Below are positions 1 to 4,759 of a stretch of DNA of 16,038 nucleotides, piece by piece. The translations under genes and the position numbers were made by a program. A model generated the notes under the pieces. That model did no database searches, was not told the DNA's origin, and worked only from the letters and a program-made list of their open reading frames with translations. Origin of the DNA: an uncultured Lachnospiraceae bacterium (GTDB lineage Bacteria; Bacillota; Clostridia; Lachnospirales; Lachnospiraceae); assembly GCA_949346185.1 (NCBI GenBank), contig CASGVX010000011.1:1-16038 (forward strand). The letters are read 5' to 3'. How positions within the stretch are numbered: the first letter of the stretch is position 1; each line of letters begins with the position of its first letter.

Positions 1-745
1 CACTGGCCACCTCCACCGTCTTGGCGGCTGCCCGGCCATTCTTAAAAAGCGTCACCCGATGAATCCCCTCCGGCGCGGTAATCAGCATATTTTCCCCAAT
101 CTGCGCCATCAGGCCCTGATTCCCTACCTCGGCGATACCTCCCATAAAATCATTGTAATTGGTGAAACGTATATAGCCATGCCCTTGGGTACGGACTACG
201 GAATACGCACGAATCCCTATTCCCCGCACTGTCAGTACATCCTGATTATTCAGTTCCATCGCCTGAACCTCCCCCAGCGCAGAGCCATAATATGTGTGAT
301 CCGTATACTGGAACTTCCTTCCCGCCACCATAAGCATATTCTCGTCCTTATTGAAGGAAAACTTCTTCACATCCTGATATTCCCACACATCCTTCGGTAC
401 TGCTGCCGAGATAATCTTCGCATTGTCCGTATTGTAAGTCACCTGCAGGATTTCCCCCACAGATATGGAACTTCCCTCCCTCGCAGATTCATATTTACTG
501 GTAATCTGGGAAGTGGGCGCATATGCCAGCGTACATATGACATCGCTTTCTAATTCCCTCACTCGAATCTGTGAGAGATTGGTATTATTCTCCACCACAA
601 TGCCCGTCACCGACTTCTTGGCCGCCTGGGGCTGTGCCGTGCTCTCTGCCTTCTCCTGCTGAAAAGGAAAACTGCACCCGCCCAGGGACAGCACCAGAGA
701 AGCCGCAACCATCAGGCATACCAGGCAATGGCATCCTCTCTTCAT
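1..745 (-). CDS. Putative lipoprotein, possible PEGA-like C-terminal domain (3' end missing)
   Basis: The gene is read leftward and runs off the window; 248 codons are visible without a stop. The product begins with a short positive n-region (MKRG), a hydrophobic stretch and a lipobox ending LGGC, with the acylated cysteine expected at residue 24, so it should be an exported, membrane-anchored lipoprotein. A Gln/Ala/Lys-rich linker follows, then about 180 residues of apparently beta-rich sequence that I do not recognise. The last visible residues (APEGIHRVTLFKNGR) resemble the beta-strand pattern of PEGA domains, which are common on clostridial surface proteins; that assignment is weak because the domain is cut. 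Start: the ATG at 745 gives the cleanest signal peptide, but GGAGG lies only 2 nt upstream. An in-frame ATG at 763 would add six acidic-biased residues and has an AAAGG about 10 nt upstream. The gene lies downstream of the CotS-like gene on the same strand, with 141 nt between. Function unknown. Confidence 0.8.
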   Translation of the reverse strand, partial: MKRGCHCLVCLMVAASLVLSLGGCSFPFQQEKAESTAQPQAAKKSVTGIVVENNTNLSQIRVRELESDVICTLAYAPTSQITSKYESAREGSSISVGEILQVTYNTDNAKIISAAVPKDVWEYQDVKKFSFNKDENMLMVAGRKFQYTDHTYYGSALGEVQAMELNNQDVLTVRGIGIRAYSVVRTQGHGYIRFTNYNDFMGGIAEVGNQGLMAQIGENMLITAPEGIHRVTLFKNGRAAAKTVEVAS

Positions 746-868
746 ATCCTCCGTACCCTCCATCTATTGATAACCTTTTGCCACGATATCACAGCCCTCC
801 GCTCCCGCATGCCAGATTACATACTGCATGGTCACAAAATGATGGGACTGCAAATGGCAACACTTTTT

Positions 869-874
869 ATCATA
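869..874 (-). promoter_or_regulatory. Candidate extended -10 promoter for the lipoprotein gene
   Basis: Read on the minus strand, TGA-TATGAT forms an extended -10 element (TATGAT is 5/6 to consensus) just inside the 3' end of the region after the CotS-like stop codon at 887. No good -35 lies 17 nt upstream. It would give a leader of about 115 nt before the start at 745. The alternative is simple read-through from the upstream gene, since I see no terminator hairpin between the two. Confidence 0.3.
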
Positions 875-886
875 TCACAATCTATG

Positions 887-1876
887 TTAAAATAAAACCC
901 CTTTCACTTCTCTTAAAAATTTTCTCCTAGCCAATTCCTGCGCCTCAATTTTCTTTAATTTATCTAAATTCTTCATCGACATCCACGCCTTTTTCCCATT
1001 GTAATAAAAATTCATCTGCTTCCAGAATTTTTCAGGAAAAAGCAATAAGACATAGAGAAGCTTTCCTTCCTCCGCCTCCCAGCCGAATGTCTGCTGATAC
1101 GCCTCAATAGTTCGCATTCCCCTGCGTTTTTCCCAATTATTTTTCTCCATCAGTTTGCGTAAAAAGCCATAAAAATCCATAAGCTGCAAGCCATATTCGC
1201 AACGTTCAAAATTCACCGTAGCAATCCTCTGCTTCTCCAGCAGCAAGATATTGTGATAATTGTAGCTGCCATGACAGACTTTCCCCCGAGCCACAGCGTC
1301 CCGCTCCATTTTCCCGCTGTCCAGCCCAGACAGCATCTCCCCTGCCGTCTCTGCCTGTTCATAAAAATGCTTGAACTGATTCAGCAAATGAATCTCCATA
1401 TCATTTTTCTTCTTTTTGCTGCGAATATAATTGTAAACCCTCTTCATCTCCCTAGTATGCCGGGATAAAGCATCTGCCGCCCCCTCTGGTACAGATGCCT
1501 CCTCCGCTCCAGTCAATTCCATGGCTCTGTGAAGCTTCGCCAGATGCCTGGCGGCGGCAACCACCTCTTCCGTCTCCCGCAGGTTGCACTCCCGTCCCAA
1601 ATACCAGTGCTTCATCAGATACGGATTGCCGTAATGATCCTTAGTCAGCCACTCTCCCTGGCTGTTCCGGATGCCCTGATCCACATCAGGAAATCCTTGG
1701 CTAATCAGCCGCTCCTTCACCTGCTCCTCAAACTCTAGCTTCGCCCCGCTCTCCCGATAATTTACCAGCGTAAATAAACCTTCTTTCGTCTCCAGAAGGA
1801 TTGCCCCGCGTATTCTTCTCTTCCCAGTCACATGAACCGGGTATTCTTTGATCACGTTCTCTATCTTATCATCCAT
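887..1876 (-). CDS. CotS-family spore coat / aminoglycoside-phosphotransferase-fold protein, probable pseudokinase
   Basis: The 329-residue protein has the layout of the CotS/YutH group of spore-coat proteins, which share the aminoglycoside phosphotransferase (APH) fold. Landmarks are the N-lobe with LMKHWYLGRECN (residues 87-98), the AARHLAKLH helix (108-116), the catalytic-loop equivalent CHGSYNYHNILL (201-212) and the metal-loop equivalent TVNFERCEYG (220-229), followed by a helical C-terminal region. In active APH kinases the loop is HxDxxxxN and the metal site is D-F/x-E/D. Here the catalytic Asp is Ser (S204) and the metal Asp is Asn (N222), while the final Asn (N209) is kept, so phosphotransfer is doubtful and a structural role in the coat is more likely. 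The length fits the family. The ATG at 1876 has AGGAGGGG 8 nt upstream. No other sporulation gene is visible nearby. The family call is good; the exact coat role is inference. Confidence 0.78.
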   Translation of the reverse strand: MDDKIENVIKEYPVHVTGKRRIRGAILLETKEGLFTLVNYRESGAKLEFEEQVKERLISQGFPDVDQGIRNSQGEWLTKDHYGNPYLMKHWYLGRECNLRETEEVVAAARHLAKLHRAMELTGAEEASVPEGAADALSRHTREMKRVYNYIRSKKKKNDMEIHLLNQFKHFYEQAETAGEMLSGLDSGKMERDAVARGKVCHGSYNYHNILLLEKQRIATVNFERCEYGLQLMDFYGFLRKLMEKNNWEKRRGMRTIEAYQQTFGWEAEEGKLLYVLLLFPEKFWKQMNFYYNGKKAWMSMKNLDKLKKIEAQELARRKFLREVKGVLF

Positions 1877-1987
1877 CTCAACAACCCCTCCTGATATCTC
1901 TCAACATTTTTCCGGGATATTATCTCCCTTCATCTTATGCAGGGGAGAGTGGGAATATACTTACGTTTTTCCGCTGTCGATCAGTTT

Positions 1988-2016
1988 ATTATCACCTCAT
2001 ATCAAGCCTCTATCAA
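1988..2016 (-). promoter_or_regulatory. Candidate sigma-A-like promoter for the CotS-like gene
   Basis: On the minus strand, TTGATA (2016-2011) and GATAAT (1993-1988) are separated by exactly 17 nt; each hexamer is 5/6 to the vegetative consensus. The implied start near 1981 leaves a leader of about 105 nt before the gene at 1876. A mother-cell sigma (E or K) promoter would be expected for a coat gene; I could not pick one out with confidence, so either the gene has more than one promoter or this match is fortuitous. Confidence 0.4.
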
Positions 2017-2114
2017 ATACTTTATCATGTAGAGCATTTAGACATAACCCATTGCTCGGATTGGTTCGCTCTGTTTGACATTGCTATCTTTCCATGGCTT
2101 TATATGACTGGCTA

Positions 2115-2201
2115 TCAATAATTCTTCTCAAATATTCGCTCCAAAACCTCAACCTGTTCCTTCGCAGATATTTTTAAGGACGACTCAATCCAATGTATCA
2201 T
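2115..2201 (-). pseudogene. Remnant resembling class D beta-lactamase / BlaR1 sensor domain
   Basis: A 28-residue reading frame on the minus strand encodes MIHWIESSLKISAKEQV followed by EVLERIFEKNY and a TGA stop. This matches the conserved segment of class D (OXA) beta-lactamases and of the homologous BlaR1/MecR1 penicillin-sensor domain, where an aromatic-W-L-E/D-x-x-L-x-I-S-x-x-E/N-Q motif is followed by a short helix. An in-frame TAA lies just upstream of the Met, and I could not recognise the flanking segments, such as the later K-T/S-G motif, in any frame. It is therefore best read as a decayed fragment and not a working gene. There is no ribosome binding site. It lies between the CotS-like gene and the NUDIX terminator, a stretch otherwise free of genes. 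The match is from memory of the family, over a short length. Confidence 0.45.
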
Positions 2202-2235
2202 AACGACACTTTATTTCAATCCCCTCTGGGCAAAT

Positions 2236-2268
2236 CGAAAGGGAGAGTCTGCAAAACTCTCCCTTTCG
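2236..2268 (-). terminator. Hairpin terminator behind the NUDIX gene
   Basis: A perfect 12-bp stem (CGAAAGGGAGAG with CTCTCCCTTTCG) encloses a 9-nt loop, 22 nt past the NUDIX stop codon. The T-rich flank is better on the plus-strand side (TATTTTTATTTT) than on the minus-strand side (ATTTGCC), so it may act in both directions; from gene context the minus direction is the needed one. Confidence 0.65.
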
Positions 2269-2290
2269 GTTATCTCATATTTTTATTTTA

Positions 2291-2863
2291 TCATCTTTCA
2301 GGCGGAACAGCCGCCACTGGCCCGTCTCTTTCACTTGCAGCGAATATCAAGCCGCCATCCACCGGCTTGCCGTCCAATACCGCCTCTGCCAGTACATCCT
2401 TCTCATACTTTAGTCTCAAGGAAAAAAAGGGATGATCCTCCTCCAACAGCCGAAAGAATAGTTTGTCCCCCTCCCAGATAGGCAGCTCACATACCTTTTC
2501 CTTGGGAATCCACTCCAAACTGCCCTCATCGCACTCCCCAATGTCCCCAGAAAATCCATCAGCCGTATATAGGCACATATATTCTGTCTGCCACTTGTCA
2601 CACTGAAAAGTCACAAGCCCGCAAAACCTCCAAGAAGTCAGAGTCAGGCCTGTCTCCTCCTTCACCTCCCGCAGCAAGCATTCTTCCGGGGATTCATCTG
2701 GCTCAAAATGTCCTCCTACCCCCACCCATTTATCCTGATTGATGTCATTCTTCTTTTTTACTCGATGCATCATGAGATACTTGCCATCTTTTTCAATATA
2801 GCAGAGCGTAGTCAGATTGCTCCGCCAAATTGCCTTCTGGTCTGTTATGTGATTTAACTCCAT
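2291..2863 (-). CDS. NUDIX hydrolase, MutT-like (8-oxo-dGTP diphosphatase type)
   Basis: The 190-residue cytoplasmic protein carries a perfect Nudix box, Gx5Ex7REUxEExGU, at residues 51-73 (GHFEPDESPEECLL then REVKEETGL), giving the Mg2+-binding glutamates for hydrolysis of a nucleoside diphosphate linked to another group. The N-terminal TTLCYIEKDGKYLMMHRVKK and the W-V-G-V-G-G approach to the box are typical of the MutT/YvcI-like sanitising enzymes that remove oxidised dGTP. The C-terminal extension after residue 140 (about 50 residues) is longer than in minimal MutT but common in clostridial relatives. The ATG at 2863 has AAGGAGG 4-5 nt upstream. It is a single-gene unit with its own promoter and terminator. 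True substrate cannot be read from sequence; other nucleotide substrates are possible. Confidence 0.88.
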   Translation of the reverse strand: MELNHITDQKAIWRSNLTTLCYIEKDGKYLMMHRVKKKNDINQDKWVGVGGHFEPDESPEECLLREVKEETGLTLTSWRFCGLVTFQCDKWQTEYMCLYTADGFSGDIGECDEGSLEWIPKEKVCELPIWEGDKLFFRLLEEDHPFFSLRLKYEKDVLAEAVLDGKPVDGGLIFAASERDGPVAAVPPER

Positions 2864-2897
2864 TTGCCCTCCTTCGCATTATTACAAATGATTCCCA

Positions 2898-2939
2898 TGA
2901 CAGTTTATCATAAAACTGCCAGCAGCATCTATTATATCA
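2898..2939 (-). promoter_or_regulatory. Extended -10 promoter and operator-like palindrome upstream of the NUDIX gene
   Basis: On the minus strand TGA-TATAAT (2939-2931) is an extended -10 element with a perfect hexamer; the -35 is poor (TTGGGA, 19 nt away). Just downstream, straddling the expected start of transcription near 2924, is an inverted repeat with CAGTTT/AAACTG core arms at 2901-2918, extendable to 9-bp arms with one mismatch at 2898-2921. That position is typical of a repressor operator, though it could also fold as a small hairpin in the transcript. Confidence 0.5.
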
Positions 2940-3043
2940 TAATCCCATGCTGAACTCCCAATAAATTTTATCCTTGTGCTAGTGTACAATGCGCCAGTCT
3001 CCTGTTTTCAGTTTTCATTTTCAGTTTGCTGAAGAAATAAATC

Positions 3044-3072
3044 TTGACATTATGCAATATTTATGGTATGCT
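3044..3072 (+). promoter_or_regulatory. Strong sigma-A promoter of rplJL
   Basis: A perfect -35 TTGACA (3044-3049) is followed after exactly 17 nt by TATGCT (3067-3072) carrying an extended TGG just before it. Transcription should start near 3079, leaving a leader of about 245 nt before rplJ. The 180 nt between the divergent NUDIX promoter and this one holds nothing else I can name. Confidence 0.85.
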
Positions 3073-3084
3073 GTCCAAGGTTTT

Positions 3085-3156
3085 GCAGAAGCAAGCCACA
3101 CTGCCGTAGACAGTAGGTGCCGGAGAACCGGCGTAAGGACAGCCGCCTACCGAGGA
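3085..3156 (+). ncRNA. Ribosomal protein L10 leader (autoregulatory mRNA element)
   Basis: The segment has the hallmark sequence of the Gram-positive L10 leader: CCGTAGACAGTAGGTGCC, then a perfect GCCGG-AGAA-CCGGC hairpin (3119-3132), TAAGGACAGCCGCCTAC and CGAGG. The GTAGG/CCTAC pair (3113-3117 with 3146-3150) closes the kink-turn-like stem. In this known mechanism surplus L10, usually with L12, binds the leader and reduces rplJL expression. It sits right behind the promoter and ahead of an intrinsic terminator, as expected for attenuation. Confidence 0.92.
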
Positions 3157-3189
3157 AGATAGGATTTCATTATATTTATGAATATTACT

Positions 3190-3218
3190 ACCTCTCTGTC
3201 TTTGGCAGAGAGGTTTTT
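3190..3218 (+). terminator. Attenuator hairpin of the L10 leader
   Basis: ACCTCTCTG pairs perfectly with CAGAGAGGT around a short loop, and the stem runs directly into TTTTT. This is a classic rho-independent terminator inside the 5' leader, 108 nt before the rplJ start. It is expected to form when L10 holds the upstream leader. A second, bulged stem (TAGGAA at 3225-3230 with TTCCTA at 3257-3262) follows it. Confidence 0.88.
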
Positions 3219-3325
3219 GCTTGATAGGAAGTTCACGCGCTGTAAGTCGCAACTTTTTCCTATAAAGTAAAAATACTCCGTGCAGTGTAAATAATGGGCA
3301 TTGCCCAGGAAAGGAGATTTTACCC

Positions 3326-3826
3326 ATGGCAAAAGTTGAATTAAAACAGCCGATCGTGGACGAGATTAAGTCTAAAATTGAAGGAGCTACTACTGTAGTG
3401 CTGGTAGATTACCGCGGACTTACTGTTGAGCAGGATACAAAGCTCCGCAAAGGACTGAGAGAGGCAGGATGCGAGTACAAGGTCTACAAAAACACATTGA
3501 TGAAACGTGCTTTTGATGGTACTGACTTTGCACAGATAAGCGATTTGTTAGACGGACCATCTGCCATTGCTATTTCAAAAGAAGATGCGACTGCTCCTAT
3601 CAGAATCTTATCCAACATCGCAAAGGAAGCAGAGGCACTGGAGTTCAAGGGTGCTGTCGTAGAGGGAACTTTCTATGACGTGGACGGCATCAAGTCTCTT
3701 GCAAGCATTCCTTCAAGGGAAGAGCTTATTTCCAAACTGCTTGGCTCTTTGCAGTCACCTATTACCAATCTTGCTCGCGTGCTTAATCAGATTGCTGAAA
3801 AGGGCGATGGCGCAGCAGAGGCATAG
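3326..3826 (+). CDS. rplJ: 50S ribosomal protein L10 (stalk base)
   Basis: The 166-residue protein is a full-length bacterial L10. It has the N-terminal globular domain that binds 23S rRNA, with the conserved stretch TTVVLVDYRGLTVEQDTKLR (residues 22-41) and the YKVYKNTLMKRA segment, then SREELISKLLGSLQSPIT, then the C-terminal helix (LARVLNQIAEKGDGAAEA) on which L7/L12 dimers dock. It anchors the ribosomal stalk that recruits translation factors. The ATG at 3326 has AAAGGAG about 9 nt upstream. It is the first gene of a two-gene rplJ-rplL unit controlled by the L10 leader. Unusually for Firmicutes, rplK-rplA are not directly upstream: a NUDIX gene is there on the opposite strand. Confidence 0.98.
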   Translation: MAKVELKQPIVDEIKSKIEGATTVVLVDYRGLTVEQDTKLRKGLREAGCEYKVYKNTLMKRAFDGTDFAQISDLLDGPSAIAISKEDATAPIRILSNIAKEAEALEFKGAVVEGTFYDVDGIKSLASIPSREELISKLLGSLQSPITNLARVLNQIAEKGDGAAEA

Positions 3827-3860
3827 GAAATGTCGTTTCAAGAACGCACATTTTAATGCA

Positions 3861-3932
3861 GTTGATGTGAAAGCACATATTCATTGTGCGGCATAAGTTG
3901 ATGTGAAAGCACAAGTTACTTGTGCGGAACCA
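3861..3932 (+). repeat. Tandem pair of 36-bp hairpin-bearing repeats between rplJ and rplL
   Basis: Two adjacent 36-bp units start with the identical 17-mer GTTGATGTGAAAGCACA (3861-3877 and 3897-3913) and share TTGTGCGG further on. Each folds into a hairpin: GCACA/TGTGC with a 7-nt loop in the first, and GCACAAG/CTTGTGC with a 3-nt loop in the second. The differing bases inside the second unit keep and lengthen its stem, so the structure is conserved along with the sequence. A T5 run follows the second hairpin after 8 nt, which is too far for a canonical terminator. Possible roles are mRNA processing, partial attenuation or stabilising the rplL message to reach the higher L12 dose the ribosome needs. 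Confidence 0.75.
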
Positions 3933-3959
3933 GTTTTTATTTAGAAATTACGGAGGTAT

Positions 3960-4331
3960 ATGAAAATGACTACTCAGGAATTTATTGATGCTATCAAAGG
4001 CATGACAGTGTTAGAGTTAAATGATTTAATAAAGGCTTGCGAGGAAGAATTCGGCGTATCTGCAGCAGCAGGCGTTGTTGTAGCTGCAGCAGGCGGCGCT
4101 GCTGAAGGCGGTGCTGAAAAGGATGAGTTCGACGTAGAACTTACAGAAGTTGGTCCGAACAAGGTTAAGGTAATCAAGGTCGTTCGCGAAGTAACCGGCC
4201 TGGGCCTGAAGGAGGCTAAGGAAGTTGTTGACGGTGCTCCCAAGGTTGTCAAGGAGGCTGCTGCGAAGGAAGAAGCCAACGAAATCAAGGAGAAGCTTGA
4301 GGCAGAGGGCGCAAAGGTTACTCTCAAATAA
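3960..4331 (+). CDS. rplL: 50S ribosomal protein L7/L12 (stalk)
   Basis: The 123-residue protein is a typical bacterial L7/L12. The N-terminal dimerisation domain is TQEFIDAIKGMTVLELNDLI with KACEEEFGVSA, followed by an Ala/Gly-rich flexible hinge at about residues 35-53 and the C-terminal factor-binding domain starting EFDVELTEVGPNKVKVIKVV, with the conserved GLGLKEAKEVVDGAPKVVKE. It is present in several copies per ribosome and stimulates EF-Tu, EF-G and release factors. Start is ambiguous: GGAGG lies 3 nt before the ATG at 3960 but 9 nt before the in-frame ATG at 3966, so the shorter form may be the real one. It is the second gene of the rplJ unit, with a 133-nt gap that holds the 36-bp repeats. 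rpoB does not follow, unlike the common Firmicute order. Confidence 0.98.
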   Translation: MKMTTQEFIDAIKGMTVLELNDLIKACEEEFGVSAAAGVVVAAAGGAAEGGAEKDEFDVELTEVGPNKVKVIKVVREVTGLGLKEAKEVVDGAPKVVKEAAAKEEANEIKEKLEAEGAKVTLK

Positions 4332-4358
4332 TCGCTTTCGCCAAAAAGCATATGATGC

Positions 4359-4392
4359 AGAGCCATGGTATAAAAGCCATGGCTCTTTTTTT
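4359..4392 (+). terminator. Terminator behind rplL
   Basis: A perfect 10-bp stem (AGAGCCATGG with CCATGGCTCT, 4359-4368 and 4377-4386) with an 8-nt loop runs straight into seven Ts. It lies 27 nt past the rplL stop and is a strong intrinsic terminator. Confidence 0.93.
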
Positions 4393-4431
4393 ATTGTATA
4401 GGAAATTGCTCACAATGTGGTGGTATGCCAA

Positions 4432-4454
4432 CAAGAATTACGAAGTAATTCTTG
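4432..4454 (+). repeat. Perfect 10-bp hairpin without a T-tract
   Basis: CAAGAATTAC and GTAATTCTTG pair perfectly around a GAA triloop. It lies between two terminators, has no U-run of its own, and is linked by only 2 nt to the next hairpin. It looks like part of a small structured unit (about 4421-4484) and not like a gene or terminator. Confidence 0.7.
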
Positions 4455-4456
4455 CA

Positions 4457-4484
4457 GGGGAATGCGCTGGCATTCCCCTTTTTT
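4457..4484 (+). terminator. Second tandem terminator after rplL
   Basis: GGGGAATGC and GCATTCCCC form a perfect 9-bp stem with a GCTG tetraloop, followed by TTTTTT. This is a second canonical intrinsic terminator only 65 nt past the first, insulating the efflux operon from the very highly transcribed rplJL genes, or ending a small RNA that includes the hairpin at 4432. Confidence 0.88.
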
Positions 4485-4567
4485 ATTGCAAATGCACTCT
4501 GTCATCCCATCTCTGCACATCAATTTTTTTTCAATATTTCATCACTCTTTGTTCACATTCTATTTTT

Positions 4568-4573
4568 TATAAT
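4568..4573 (+). promoter_or_regulatory. Candidate -10 element of the efflux operon
   Basis: A perfect TATAAT lies in the 275-bp gap before the adaptor gene, but no recognisable -35 sits 16-18 nt upstream. If used, it would leave a leader of about 180 nt and probably require an activator. The rest of the gap is AT-rich apart from the GC-richer block at 4647-4680. Confidence 0.3.
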
Positions 4574-4701
4574 ATAGATGATAAATGAAAAAATCATCCC
4601 TTGGAAATAATAAAATCCATATGAAATTATTTTAAACTCAAAGCTAACTGGCGAGACTCCGAAAGCGGCACGCCACTTTCATAAGTTCATTCCAGGGGAA
4701 A

Positions 4702-4736
4702 ATTGTTACTGTAAATTGTAACGGAAAAATAACAAT
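4702..4736 (+). promoter_or_regulatory. Operator-like repeats just upstream of the efflux operon
   Basis: GTTAC (4705-4709) and GTAAC (4718-4722) form an inverted repeat with an 8-bp spacer. The same block contains ATTGTTA (4702-4708) inverted as TAACAAT (4730-4736), and a near-direct repeat ATTGTTAC/ATTGTAAC 13 bp apart. Such spaced half-sites are typical of response-regulator or repressor sites, and their place 24-58 nt before the start codon would suit control of the operon. No cognate regulator gene is adjacent. Confidence 0.4.
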
Positions 4737-4759
4737 CCAATTATAAAGGAGGTTTCTAC

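Noticed and set aside
59..553. A 164-codon plus-strand frame at the left edge.
   Set aside because: The minus-strand frame has a lipobox signal peptide, a continuous open frame and sensible composition; the plus frame is its shadow.
2193..2435. An 80-codon plus-strand frame over the NUDIX 3' end.
   Set aside because: It overlaps the terminator hairpin and the NUDIX gene antisense and has no protein-family features.
3861..3932. The 36-bp repeat pair as a minimal CRISPR array.
   Set aside because: The units are directly adjacent with no unique spacers, there are only two, and no cas gene is present.
3974..4366. A 130-codon minus-strand frame opposite rplL.
   Set aside because: It is a Ser/Ala/Thr-rich shadow caused by the Ala/Gly/Lys codon bias of the ribosomal protein gene.
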